A DNA stretch of 64,000 nt, from the NCBI RefSeq assembly GCF_900104025.1, contig NZ_FNIQ01000002.1, positions 310,001-374,000 on the forward strand. Direction: 5' to 3'. Position numbers and translations under genes: made by a program. Below the pieces are notes generated by a model. It was not told the origin of the DNA and made no database searches. It was given only the letters and a program-made list of their open reading frames with translations. This stretch comes from Geodermatophilus sp. DSM 45219. Lineage in GTDB: Bacteria; Actinomycetota; Actinomycetes; Mycobacteriales; Geodermatophilaceae. Positions 40,378-52,390 of this stretch are shown here, piece after piece. Numbering within the stretch: position 1 is the first letter of the stretch; every line of letters begins with the position of its first letter.

Positions 40378-41206
40378 CCGTCTCCCCCAGCCGCTCGCCG
40401 TCGAGGAAGCGGGTCACCAGGCCGGCGATCTCGTCGGGGCGCTCGAGGATGAACAGGTGCCCCCCGCCCCGGACGACGTGCAGCGTCGCGTCCGGGATGC
40501 GCCAGGCCAGCAGCCGCCCGTTGACCAGCGGGATGATCGGGTCGTCGTCCCCGGTGATGACCAGCGTCGGCTGCCGCAGGGTGTGCAGCCACGGCATGCT
40601 GCTCCACCCGGTGATCGCGTAGAGCTGACCGAGGTAGCCGATCGCCGACGGGGGCCGCACCCGGCCGACGACCGACTGCAGCAGCCGGCGGGGGTCGGTG
40701 CGGGCCATGCCGCCGTAGATGCTCCCGGCGATCCGCAGGTAGTGCTCGGGGTCGCGGTACCGGCGCGGCGTGGTCAGGTGCAGCAGCGCGGACGGCGCAC
40801 CGGGCATGCCGCCCACCCCGGGGGCCGTGGCCGCGAGCACCAGGCCCCGCACCCGGTGCGGCGCCTGCTTGGCCAGCTGCTGGGCCACCACACCGCCCAG
40901 GGAGACGCCGAAGACGTCGACCTCGTCGTACCCGAGCACGTCGAGCATCCCGGTCACCGTGCGCACCAGCCCCGGCATCCGCCGCGGGCTCCGGTAGGGC
41001 GTCGAGCCGCCGATGCCGGGCGCGTCGAAGCTGACCACCTGCCGTCCCCGGGCGACCAGCGCCCGCTCGAACGGCTCGGCGAGGTCCAGGCTCGCTCCCA
41101 GACCGGTGACGAGCAGCAGCGGGCGGCCCTCGCCGCGGACCGACGTCCGCAGCCGGACCTCCCCCACCTCGACCTTGCGGACGCGGGCCTCGTGCCCCGC
41201 CGTCAC
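40316..41206 (-). CDS. phaZ: Medium-chain-length PHA depolymerase-like alpha/beta hydrolase
   Basis: A 296-residue serine hydrolase strongly resembling the intracellular mcl-PHA depolymerase PhaZ of pseudomonads: FDAPGIGGST, nucleophile FGVSLGGVVAQQLAKQAP, LVLAATAPG, SPRRYRDPEHYLRIAGSIYGG-like segment, QPTLVITGDDDPIIPLVNGRLLAWRIPDATLHVV (Asp) and GGGHLFILERP (His). It would hydrolyse stored PHA to hydroxyacids. The GTG at 41206 overlaps the stop of the acyl-CoA dehydrogenase gene, in a unit with phaC. Confidence 0.85.
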   Translation of the reverse strand: MTAGHEARVRKVEVGEVRLRTSVRGEGRPLLLVTGLGASLDLAEPFERALVARGRQVVSFDAPGIGGSTPYRSPRRMPGLVRTVTGMLDVLGYDEVDVFGVSLGGVVAQQLAKQAPHRVRGLVLAATAPGVGGMPGAPSALLHLTTPRRYRDPEHYLRIAGSIYGGMARTDPRRLLQSVVGRVRPPSAIGYLGQLYAITGWSSMPWLHTLRQPTLVITGDDDPIIPLVNGRLLAWRIPDATLHVVRGGGHLFILERPDEIAGLVTRFLDGERLGETVRVDASRWTARPPGGTPAPR

Positions 41207-42393
41207 GCGAACGCCGAGGCGCCGGTGATGTCCCGGCCGACGATGAGGGTCTGGATGGTCTCGGTGCCCTCGAAGGTGTGGATCGACTCGATGTCGGCCA
41301 TGTGCCGGATGACGTGGAAGTCCAGCAGGATGCCGTTGCCGCCGAGCAGGTCGCGCGCCTCGGCCAGCACCGCCCGGGCGGTGGAGGTGTTGTGCGCCTT
41401 GGCCAGCCCCGCCAGCGTGGGCTCGACCCGGCCGGCCAGCGCCAGGTCGGCCAGCCGGCGGCAGTACAGCTGCATCGAGGTGACCTTGGCCAGCATCCCG
41501 ACCAGCCGCTCCTGGATCAGCTGGAACTCCACCAGCCGCTTGCCGAACTGGGTGCGCCGCCCGGCGTAGGTCAGCGCCGCCTCGTAGCCGGCGACGGCGT
41601 GGCCCAGTGCCATCCAGGCGCAGGAGCCCCGGGTGGTGGCCAGCACCGCGCCGGTGTCCTTGAAGCTGCGCCCGCCCGGCAGCACGTTCTCCGCCGGGAC
41701 GCGCACGTCCTCGAGCTCGATCTCGGCCTGCCACACCGCCCGCAGCGAGCCCTTGCCCTCGATCCGGCGCGCCCGGTAGCCCGGCGTCCCCTTCTCGACG
41801 AGGAAGCCCTTGACCTGCCCGTCCTCGGTGTCGCGGGCCCACACCACGACGACGTCGGCGACGGTGCCGTTGCCGATCCACTTCTTGGACCCGTCGAGGA
41901 CGTAGGAGTCGCCGTCCCTGCGAGCCGAGGTCTCCAGGGCGATGGAGTCCGAGCCGTGGTCGGGCTCGGTGAGCGCGAACGCGCCGAGGGCCTCGCAGCG
42001 GGCCATGGCGGGGAGCCAGCGCTGCTTCTGCTCCTCCGAGCCGAGCATGGCGATCGACTTCATCGCCAGCCCCGCCTGGACGCCGAGGAAGGTGCCCAGG
42101 CTGCCGTCGCCGCGGTTGAGCTCCATGTGCACCAGGCCCGCCGACAGCGCGTCCATCGGCGGGCAGCCGTAGCCCTCGATGCCGTCGCCCACCAGGCCCG
42201 CCGCGCCCAGCTTCTCGGCCAGCTCCCGGGGGAACTCGGCGCGCTCCCAGTAGCCGTTGATCACCGGCAGCACCTCGTCCTCGACGAAGGCCCGGGTGCG
42301 CAGCAGGTGGTCCAGCTGCTCGGGCGAGAGGTCCTCGCGCAGCTGGAAGTAGTCGGTGGACAGGGCGTTGCCGATGCCCTCGGCCAGCTCCAC
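41203..42393 (-). CDS. Acyl-CoA dehydrogenase (glutaryl-CoA dehydrogenase-like)
   Basis: A ~396-residue flavoprotein: substrate-binding ALTEPDHGSDS, FAD contact DGSKKWIGNG, YAGRRTQFGKRLVEFQ and the base-containing IHTFEGTETIQTLIVGRDITG. Overall phrasing (RGDGSLGTFLGVQAGLAMKSI) resembles glutaryl-CoA dehydrogenases, although a straight-chain acyl-CoA is possible. It sits between phaC and phaZ and could feed enoyl-CoA toward PHA monomers. The GTG at 42393 has GGAGGGG just upstream; a GTG at 42426, overlapping the phaC stop, would add 11 residues. Confidence 0.88.
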   Translation of the reverse strand: MELAEGIGNALSTDYFQLREDLSPEQLDHLLRTRAFVEDEVLPVINGYWERAEFPRELAEKLGAAGLVGDGIEGYGCPPMDALSAGLVHMELNRGDGSLGTFLGVQAGLAMKSIAMLGSEEQKQRWLPAMARCEALGAFALTEPDHGSDSIALETSARRDGDSYVLDGSKKWIGNGTVADVVVVWARDTEDGQVKGFLVEKGTPGYRARRIEGKGSLRAVWQAEIELEDVRVPAENVLPGGRSFKDTGAVLATTRGSCAWMALGHAVAGYEAALTYAGRRTQFGKRLVEFQLIQERLVGMLAKVTSMQLYCRRLADLALAGRVEPTLAGLAKAHNTSTARAVLAEARDLLGGNGILLDFHVIRHMADIESIHTFEGTETIQTLIVGRDITGASAFA

Positions 42394-42422
42394 GTCGGTC
42401 CCCTCCGGTCGGGAGTGTGCGG

Positions 42423-44117
42423 TCACGAGTCCCGCACGTAGCTGCCCGGCGCGGCCTCGCGGACCCGGAAGCGGGCGCTGCCGAGCTCCTCGGGCGCGTC
42501 CTTGTCCGGGCCGGACCGCTCGCCGAGCCAGGCGCTGTAGTCCGGCCACCAGGAGCCCTTCTCGGTGCGGGCGGTGTCGGACCACTCCTCGACGGGGGCG
42601 GAGTTGTCGTCGGTGACCCGGTAGCTGGACTTCGGGTTGCCCGGCGGGTTGACCAGCGCCGCGATGTGCCCGTTGGTGGAGAGCACGAAGCGCATCTTGC
42701 CGCCGAGCAGCTGGCTGCTGCGGTAGCACGACTGCCACGGGCAGATGTGGTCCGCGGAGCCGGCCAGCACGTAGGAGTCGACGGTGACCTGGCTCAGGTC
42801 CACCTCGGTGCCGAGCACCGTCACGCTGCCGGGGTGGGTCAGCTTGTTGCCCAGAGCCATGTCGACGAAGTCCGCGTGCAGCCGGGCGGTCATCCGGGTG
42901 GTGTCGGAGTTCCAGGACAGGATGTCGAACTTCGGCGGGCGCTTGCCCTGCAGGTAGTTGTTGACCCAGTAGTTCCAGATCAGGTCGTTGGGCCGCAGCC
43001 AGGCGAACACCTCGGCGAGCCTGCGGCCGTCGAGGTAGCCGGCGCGCCGGGAGGCCGCGACCGATTGTGCGGCGGTGTCCGGGTCCATCGTCGCGCCGAG
43101 CAGGCCGGCGCGGGTCTGGTCCAGCACGGTGACCAGCAGGCTCAGGCTGGCCAGCCGGTCCTGCCGGCCCTTCGCGGCCAGGACGGCGGCGGTCATGCTG
43201 GCCAGGATGCCGCCCGAGCAGGTGCCCATGAGGTTGGTGGACTCGACCCCGCAGATCTCCTCGACCGCGTCGAGGGCGTCGAGGATGGCTGTGACGTAGG
43301 TGTCGAAGCCCCACTCGCGGTGCCGGGCGTCGGGGTTGCGCCAGGACACCATGAAGACCTGCTGGCCCTGGCCGACGAGGTGCTCGACCAGGCTGCGCCC
43401 GGGCGCGAGGTCGAGCACGTAGTACTTGTTGATCGTCGGCGGCACGATGAGCACCGGCACGGTGCGGACGGTCTCGGTCGTCGGCCGGTACTGGATCAGC
43501 TCGAACACCGGCGTCCGCAGCACCACCGCGCCGGGGGTGACGGCGAGGTCCCGGCCCACCTCGTAGGCGTCCGGGTCGACCATCGTCGGCACCCGCGGCG
43601 GGCTGGCCAGGTCGCGCACCAGGTTCCGCGGCCCCCGCACGAGGTTGGCGCCGGCGGTGTCGATGAGGGCCTTCCACGCCACCGGGCTGATCAGCGGGTT
43701 GTTGCTCGGCGCGAGCGCGTCGACCAGGTTGGTGCCGGCGAAGCGCACCCGCTCGGCGTCCTTCCACTCCAGCGGCACGTCGTGCAGCAGGCCCAGGGCG
43801 GTCTCGCCGGTGGCGAGGTAGGCCTGGACCAGCCGCCGCAGCAGCGGGTTCTCCGTCCACGCCGGGTCGGCGAACCGCCGGTCCCGCTTGGAGGGGGCCA
43901 CGTCGCTGGTGCCCACGGCGATCTGCGCGAGCTGACCGGCCAGCTCCCGGGCGCGCGCGGCCACCTTGTCCGGACGGCGGGCCAGCCCGCCCAGGAACCG
44001 CAGACCCGGCTTCCCGGGGGACAGCCGCCGCACCGTCCCCTGGGCCGCCTGCGTCAGCAGCAGGTCGAGGGGGCCGGCAGCCCCGGCCACCTCACGTGAG
44101 TCGTCGACCGATGTCAT
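42423..44117 (-). CDS. phaC: Polyhydroxyalkanoate synthase (class I/II-type PhaC)
   Basis: A 564-residue PHA synthase. The lipase-like box GTCSGG carries catalytic Cys300, with Asp in AGSADHICPWQSCYRS and His in STNGHIAALVNPP completing the triad. Family landmarks VPPTINKYYVLDLAPGRSLVEHL, VSWRNPDARHREWGFDTYV and LIWNYWVNNYLQGKRPP are present. The length fits class I/II single-subunit enzymes that polymerise 3-hydroxyacyl-CoA at the granule surface. The ATG at 44117 follows GGGAGGGGCTGGC. Heads a unit with acyl-CoA dehydrogenase and phaZ. Confidence 0.94.
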   Translation of the reverse strand: MTSVDDSREVAGAAGPLDLLLTQAAQGTVRRLSPGKPGLRFLGGLARRPDKVAARARELAGQLAQIAVGTSDVAPSKRDRRFADPAWTENPLLRRLVQAYLATGETALGLLHDVPLEWKDAERVRFAGTNLVDALAPSNNPLISPVAWKALIDTAGANLVRGPRNLVRDLASPPRVPTMVDPDAYEVGRDLAVTPGAVVLRTPVFELIQYRPTTETVRTVPVLIVPPTINKYYVLDLAPGRSLVEHLVGQGQQVFMVSWRNPDARHREWGFDTYVTAILDALDAVEEICGVESTNLMGTCSGGILASMTAAVLAAKGRQDRLASLSLLVTVLDQTRAGLLGATMDPDTAAQSVAASRRAGYLDGRRLAEVFAWLRPNDLIWNYWVNNYLQGKRPPKFDILSWNSDTTRMTARLHADFVDMALGNKLTHPGSVTVLGTEVDLSQVTVDSYVLAGSADHICPWQSCYRSSQLLGGKMRFVLSTNGHIAALVNPPGNPKSSYRVTDDNSAPVEEWSDTARTEKGSWWPDYSAWLGERSGPDKDAPEELGSARFRVREAAPGSYVRDS

Positions 44118-44299
44118 GCCAGCCCCTCCCAGGAGAACCCCGTCCGTGGTGCCCGGCGTACGCACCGGGTCACCGGGCGCCGTCCGCATCATGCCCGTGC
44201 CACCCGGACCCATGCCCACGGGACGGGCGTCGCACGCCTCGATCCCACCTGGACGGGGTAGCTGCGGGGGCGGGTTCCGGCGACCAGGGGGAGGCAGGC

Positions 44300-45265
44300 A
44301 TGCGTGCCGCCGTCATCACGTCACGGGACGGGCCGGACGCCGTCCGCGTGCTCGAGGTGCCCGAGCCCCGGCCCGCCGCCGGCCAGGTCGTCGTCGACGT
44401 CCGGTGTGCCGGGGTCGCCTTCCCCGACGTGCTCCAGACCCGCGGGGAGTACCAGCTCCGTCCCGAGCTGCCCGTCGTCCCGGGCTGGGAGGTCAGCGGC
44501 GTCGTCCGGGCGGACGCCGGCGGCTTCCGCGCCGGGGACCGCGTGGCGGCCATGCCCGTCCTGGGCGGCCTCGCCGAGACCGTCGCCGTCGACCCCGCCA
44601 TGGTCTTCCCGCTGCCGGACACCGTGCCGTTCGACGCGGCGGCGGCGGTGCCCCTCAACTACCTGACCGCGCACCTCGCCCTCGGCCGCCGGGCGCGGCT
44701 GCGTACCGGCGAGACGGTCCTGGTGCACGGCGCGGCCGGCGGCCTCGGGACGGCGGCCTGCCAGCTCGCGGCCGCCGCCGGGGCGCGGGTGGTCGCCGTC
44801 GTGTCGAGCGCCCGGAAGGCGGAGGTCGCCCGCGCCGCGGGCGCGCACGACGTCGTGCCGGCCGACGGCTTCCGCGACGCGGTGCACCGGCTGACCGGCG
44901 GCCGCGGGGTGGACGTGGTCGTCGACCCCGTCGGCGGCGACCGGTTCCCCGACTCGCTGCGCTGCCTGGCCCGCGAGGGCCGGCTGCTCGTCCTCGGCTT
45001 CACCGGCCGGGGCATCCCCGCGGTCGCCGTCGACCGGCTGCTGCCGGGCAACACCACCGTGGTGGGGGTGGCCTCGGCCGAGCTCTGGCGGGCCGAGCCG
45101 GAGTACCCCCGGCAGCAGTGGCGCGACGTGGAACCGCTGCTGCGCTCCGGGGCGGTGGACCCGCCGATCGGCGCGGTGCACCCCCTCGCCGACACCGCCG
45201 AGGCCCTCCGCTCGCTGGACGAGCGGCGCGCGGTCGGCCGGGTGCTCGTCCGCGTCCGGGACTGA
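44300..45265 (+). CDS. NADPH:quinone oxidoreductase-like zinc-free MDR (paralogue 1)
   Basis: A 321-residue medium-chain reductase without zinc-ligand clusters: GVAFPDVLQTRGEYQ, PGWEVSGVV, cofactor motif HGAAGGLGTAACQLA, VDPVGGDRF and LVLGFTGRGIPAV. The family reduces quinones or enoyl thioesters with NADPH. The ATG at 44300 follows GGGGGAGG. Close paralogue of the gene at 59936-60901, with the same length and near-identical motif order. It is divergent from phaC. Confidence 0.88.
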   Translation: MRAAVITSRDGPDAVRVLEVPEPRPAAGQVVVDVRCAGVAFPDVLQTRGEYQLRPELPVVPGWEVSGVVRADAGGFRAGDRVAAMPVLGGLAETVAVDPAMVFPLPDTVPFDAAAAVPLNYLTAHLALGRRARLRTGETVLVHGAAGGLGTAACQLAAAAGARVVAVVSSARKAEVARAAGAHDVVPADGFRDAVHRLTGGRGVDVVVDPVGGDRFPDSLRCLAREGRLLVLGFTGRGIPAVAVDRLLPGNTTVVGVASAELWRAEPEYPRQQWRDVEPLLRSGAVDPPIGAVHPLADTAEALRSLDERRAVGRVLVRVRD

Positions 45266-45282
45266 GCGCGGCGGCGAGCTGC

Positions 45283-46749
<1,467 letters not shown>

Positions 46750-47382
46750 TCAGCCCTCGACGGGTCCGCAGGCGATGCGGCCGCCGGCGTCACCGGTGTT
46801 CCGGGTCATCTGGTCCGGGCCACCGGGCGCGTAGCGCTCGGGGACGTTGGCGTAGTTGTCCCGGTCGGCGTGCACCATCACCGCGCTGCCGTCCTCGTCG
46901 TCGAGCTGGTCGAGGGTCAGCGCGTCGGTGACGGCCGTCAGCGTCCCGGTGCCCGCCTCCGTCACGTACAGCACGGGCAGGTCGCCGGGGTGGTCCCCGT
47001 GGTCGGTCTCACCGGCACCGATGTGCCCGCCGGCGGACAGGAAGTCGCCCGTCATCGAGGGATCGGTCGGGCTGGGGCTGTCCGGCTCGCACAGGCCGAC
47101 GGCGTGCAGGTGGAACCCGTGGAAGCCCGGCGCCAGGCCGGTGACCTCCACCTCGACCCGGGTGCCCCCGTCCGCCTCGCTCAGGGTCGCCACGCCCACC
47201 TCCCCGCCCTCGGGGTCGACCAGCCGCGCGGTGAGCCCCCCGGCCCCGGCCGGCGGGGAGTCCGCAGCCGCCGAGACCCCGCCGGAGGACGCGGACGGCG
47301 CCTCCTCGTCTCCCGCACAACCGCCCACGGCGGCGGCGAGCGCACAGGCGGACAGGACGGTGGGGACGACCGGTCGGCGCAT
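46750..47382 (-). CDS. sodC: Copper/zinc superoxide dismutase lipoprotein
   Basis: A 210-residue secreted Cu/Zn SOD. A signal peptide ending in VGGC (Cys near residue 22) indicates lipid anchoring. Copper ligands lie in GFHGFHLHAVG and GGHIG; a zinc loop contains ETDHGDHPGDLP; VMVHADRDNY carries the bridging/copper His; the disulfide cysteines are in GLCEPD and RIACGP. It detoxifies extracellular superoxide. The ATG at 47382 follows a GGAGGAGGACCCC run. Confidence 0.92.
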   Translation of the reverse strand: MRRPVVPTVLSACALAAAVGGCAGDEEAPSASSGGVSAAADSPPAGAGGLTARLVDPEGGEVGVATLSEADGGTRVEVEVTGLAPGFHGFHLHAVGLCEPDSPSPTDPSMTGDFLSAGGHIGAGETDHGDHPGDLPVLYVTEAGTGTLTAVTDALTLDQLDDEDGSAVMVHADRDNYANVPERYAPGGPDQMTRNTGDAGGRIACGPVEG

Positions 47383-47714
47383 GGGGTCCTCCTCCTCGGT
47401 CTCGGCGGTTCCCCAGGCTTCTCCGGGCCGCGCTCCCGGGCCAGGACCTTCGGTCCTCGGCCGCCGGCGTGCGCCCGGCGTGCCGCCACGACACGCCGCG
47501 GCGAGGCCAGGAGGACGGCGGCCCGCAGGCCGGCGCGTCCCGGCGCGTCCCGGCGGGGTCGAGGGGGAGGAACGGACCCAGCCGGCGTGCACCCGGTGAG
47601 GTCGCACAGGAGGTGTCCCGGGTGCGCCGGCCGTCCCGGCTCCGGTGACCGGGTCCCCGGTCCTCCCGACGGGGCCGTCCCCCACGCCGCACCCCGGGGT
47701 TCGAGGTCGACCCG
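47383..47714. other. 332-bp intergenic region with weak repeats
   Basis: Between the acyl-CoA dehydrogenase stop and the sodC start, both on the minus strand. It holds a tandem 10-bp direct repeat (cggcgcgtcc at 47531-47540 and 47541-47550) and an imperfect inverted repeat (about 47582-47596 with 47618-47630) that could be a weak terminator. No gene, RNA or confident promoter seen. Confidence 0.4.
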
Positions 47715-48854
47715 TCAGCGGGCGAGCTGGCGGCTGATCACCAGGCGCTGGATCTGGTTGGTGCCCTCGAAGATCTGCATGACCTTGGCCTCGCGCATGT
47801 AGCGCTCGACGGGGAAGTCGCGGGTGTAGCCGTACCCGCCGAGCACCTGGACGGCGTCGGTGGTCACCCGCATCGCCGCGTCGGTGGCGACCAGCTTGGC
47901 CACCGACGCCTGGCGGCTGTAGGGACGGCCGGCGTCGCGGCGGCGGGCGGCGTCGAGGTAGGTGGCCCGCGCGGTGTCGACGGCCGCGGCCATGTCGGCC
48001 AGCAGGAACCCCAGGCCCTGGTGGTCGATGATCCTCCGCCCGAAGGTGCTGCGCTCGTGCGCGTAGTCGACCGCGGAGTCCAGCGCCGCCTGGGCCAGCC
48101 CGGTGGCGACCGCGGCGATGCCGAGACGCCCGGAGTCCAGCGCGGAGAACGCGATCGGCAGCCCCTGGCCCTCGGTGCCGATCAGCCGGTCGGCGTCGAT
48201 CAGCGCGCCGTCCCAGTTGGCCATCGTGGTCGGGATGGCGTGCAGGCCCATCTTCTCCTCGGGCCGGCCGAACGACAGGCCCTCGACCTGCCCGGGTGCG
48301 AGGAAGCAGGAGATGCCGCGGGAGCCCTCGCCGGTGCGGGCGAACAGCGCGTAGAAGTCGGCCTTGCCGCCGTGGGTGATCCACGCCTTGGTGCCGGTCA
48401 CCCGGTACCCGCCGTCGGTCCGCTCCGCCCGGCACGCGAGCGCGGCGGCGTCCGACCCGGCCTGCGGCTCGGACAGCGAGTACCCGCCGACCAGCTCCCC
48501 GGCCAGCATCCGCGGCAGCCACCGCTCCTGCTGCTCCGGCGTCCCGAAGGTGGCCAGCGGGTGGCAGGACAGCCCGTGCACCGACACCGCCACGGCCACC
48601 GCCGCCCAGCGCGCGCCGAACTCCTCGAGCACCTGCAGGTAGACCTCGTAGGGCTGCCCGCCGCCGCCCAGCTCCTCCGGGTAGGGCAGGCCGAGCAGCC
48701 CCAGCTCCCCCAGGGTCGCGAACAGCCCCTCGGGATAGCTCTCGGCGCGCTCGTGCTCATCCACCCGGGTGGCCAGTTCCTTGTCCGCGACCTCGCGGAC
48801 GAGGGCGAGCAGGTCCTCGGCCTCCTCGCTCGGCAGCAGGCGGTCCACGGTCAC
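47715..48854 (-). CDS. Acyl-CoA dehydrogenase
   Basis: A 379-residue standard ACAD: GGYSLSEPQAGSDAAAL, GTKAWITHGGKADFYALFART, the FAD/substrate block ERSTFGRRIIDHQGLGF, QVLGGYGYTRDFPVERYMREAKVMQIFEGTNQIQ with the catalytic Glu in the last segment. It introduces a 2,3-double bond in acyl-CoA and passes electrons to ETF. The downstream partner of an acyl-CoA ligase gene 16 bases upstream on the same strand, so likely part of fatty- or branched-acid catabolism. Confidence 0.92.
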   Translation of the reverse strand: MTVDRLLPSEEAEDLLALVREVADKELATRVDEHERAESYPEGLFATLGELGLLGLPYPEELGGGGQPYEVYLQVLEEFGARWAAVAVAVSVHGLSCHPLATFGTPEQQERWLPRMLAGELVGGYSLSEPQAGSDAAALACRAERTDGGYRVTGTKAWITHGGKADFYALFARTGEGSRGISCFLAPGQVEGLSFGRPEEKMGLHAIPTTMANWDGALIDADRLIGTEGQGLPIAFSALDSGRLGIAAVATGLAQAALDSAVDYAHERSTFGRRIIDHQGLGFLLADMAAAVDTARATYLDAARRRDAGRPYSRQASVAKLVATDAAMRVTTDAVQVLGGYGYTRDFPVERYMREAKVMQIFEGTNQIQRLVISRQLAR

Positions 48855-48870
48855 GGCAGGCCCTCCAGGG

Positions 48871-50574
<1,704 letters not shown>

Positions 50575-50705
50575 GGCGGGGTCCTCCCTGCGCGTCGGCG
50601 GGTGCGCCCGGCGGGCTCCGGGTGCTCGGACCTCCGGACGCCGCGTGGCGCATGTCACTCTAGGCCCCGTCCAGCCCGGAACCCGCAGGCCACAGGAGTG
50701 GAACC

Positions 50706-52295
50706 GTGTTCGACGAGACGCTCACCGCGACCATCGCCGAGGCCCGCCGGCACGCCCTCGGCGACCTGCTGCGGCGCTCCGCGGCCCGGGTGCCGCGGAG
50801 GACGGCGCTGCGCTTCCGCGACCGGTCCCACACCTACGCCGAGCTCGACACCGTGGTCGACCGGGTCGCCAACGCGCTCACCGCCCGCGGCGTGGCGAAG
50901 GGCGACCGGGTGGCGCTGCTGTCGCACAACGACGACGGCTACGTGGTGCTCACCTTCGCCCTCGCCCGGCTGGGCGCCATCGCCGTCCCGGTGAACTTCA
51001 TGCTGGGTGCCGGCGAGGTCGCCTACATCCTCGACCACTCCGGGGCCACCGGCGTCGTGGCCGAGGCCGCGCTGCTGCCGGTGGCGCAGGGGGCGATCGA
51101 GCAGGCCGGGCGGGTGGGCGAGGTCGGTGTCCGCGGCGTCCTGGGCGGGGACGGGGACCCGCCCGGCGGCTGGGAGGCGTTCGGGACCTGGGCGGCGCAC
51201 GACGACGCGACCGCGCCGCAGGTCCCCGTCGCCGACGACGACGTGCTGCAGCTGATGTACACCAGCGGCACCGAGTCGCGGCCCAAGGGGGTGATGATGA
51301 CCAGCCGCAGCCTGGTCGGCCAGTACGTCAGCTGCATCGTCGACGGGCGCTACAGCGCCGCGGACGTCGTCCTGCACGCGCTGCCGCTGTTCCACGTCGC
51401 GGCCCAGCACTGCTTCCTGAACCCGAACCTCTACCTGGGCGGCACCAACGTCGTCCTCGACGGGCCGGACCCGGCCACGGTGCTGGAGACCGTCGAGCGG
51501 GAGCGGATCACCAGCCTGTTCTGCCCGCCGACGGTGTGGATCGGGCTGCTGCGCCACCCCGACTTCGACCGCCGCGACCTGTCCTCGCTGGCCAAGGGCT
51601 ACTACGGCGCGTCGATCATGCCGGTGGCGGTGGTCGAGGAGCTGCGCCGCCGGCTGCCGGGCACGGCGCTGTTCAACTTCTACGGCCAGACCGAGATGTC
51701 CGCGCTCGCCCTGGTGCTGTCGCCGGAGGACCAGTTGCGCAAGCCCGGGTCGGCCGGCACGGCGGTGGTCAACAGCGAGACCCGGATCGTCGACGAGGCC
51801 GACCGGCCCGTGGGCCCCGGCGTGGAGGGCGAGATCGTGCACCGCAGCCCGCACGCCACCGCCGGCTACTGGAACGACCCGGAGAAGACCGCGGAGGCGT
51901 TCCGCAACGGCTGGTTCCACAGCGGCGACCTCGGCGTGATGGACGAGGACGGCTTCACCACCGTGGTCGACCGCAAGAAGGACGTGATCAAGACCGGCGG
52001 GGAGAACGTGGCCAGCCGGGAGGTGGAGGAGGTCGTCCACCAGCACCCCGCGGTCGCCGAGGTCGCCGTCTTCGGCATCCCGCACCCGCGGTGGATCGAG
52101 GCGGTGGCGGCGGTCGTCGTCCTCCGCGAGGGGCGGACGGTGGACCCCGACGAGCTGGTCCGGTTCTGCCGGGAGCGGCTGGCCGGCTACAAGACCCCGC
52201 GGTACGTGGCCGTCGCCGAGACCCTGCCCAAGAACGCCAGCGGGAAGATCCTCAAGCGCGAGCTGCGGACGACGTTCGCGGACCTGGCCGGCTGA
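50706..52295 (+). CDS. Fatty-acyl-CoA synthetase (FadD-like)
   Basis: A 529-residue adenylate-forming enzyme: MYTSGTESRPKGVMMTSRSL, FNFYGQTEMSALA, GWFHSGDLGVMDEDGFTTVVDRKKDVIKTGGENVASREVEE-type block and the C-terminal lysine motif LPKNASGKILKRELR. It activates fatty acids to acyl-CoA thioesters. The GTG at 50706 follows CACAGGAGTGGAACC. It is ~95 bases upstream of a PHA depolymerase gene on the same strand and divergent from a second ligase gene. Confidence 0.9.
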   Translation: MFDETLTATIAEARRHALGDLLRRSAARVPRRTALRFRDRSHTYAELDTVVDRVANALTARGVAKGDRVALLSHNDDGYVVLTFALARLGAIAVPVNFMLGAGEVAYILDHSGATGVVAEAALLPVAQGAIEQAGRVGEVGVRGVLGGDGDPPGGWEAFGTWAAHDDATAPQVPVADDDVLQLMYTSGTESRPKGVMMTSRSLVGQYVSCIVDGRYSAADVVLHALPLFHVAAQHCFLNPNLYLGGTNVVLDGPDPATVLETVERERITSLFCPPTVWIGLLRHPDFDRRDLSSLAKGYYGASIMPVAVVEELRRRLPGTALFNFYGQTEMSALALVLSPEDQLRKPGSAGTAVVNSETRIVDEADRPVGPGVEGEIVHRSPHATAGYWNDPEKTAEAFRNGWFHSGDLGVMDEDGFTTVVDRKKDVIKTGGENVASREVEEVVHQHPAVAEVAVFGIPHPRWIEAVAAVVVLREGRTVDPDELVRFCRERLAGYKTPRYVAVAETLPKNASGKILKRELRTTFADLAG

Positions 52296-52390
52296 CCGGC
52301 CCGGCGAGTCCCGCCGGGCCGCACCCGGAGCCGTCGGTTACCGTCCGGTACGTGTGGCACGGACCACACCCGAGCGACACCGGAGGACCC

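Noticed and set aside
47531..47550. Tandem 10-bp repeat upstream of sodC as a regulatory iteron
   Set aside because: Only two units in a very GC-rich sequence, with no nearby replication or regulator gene.
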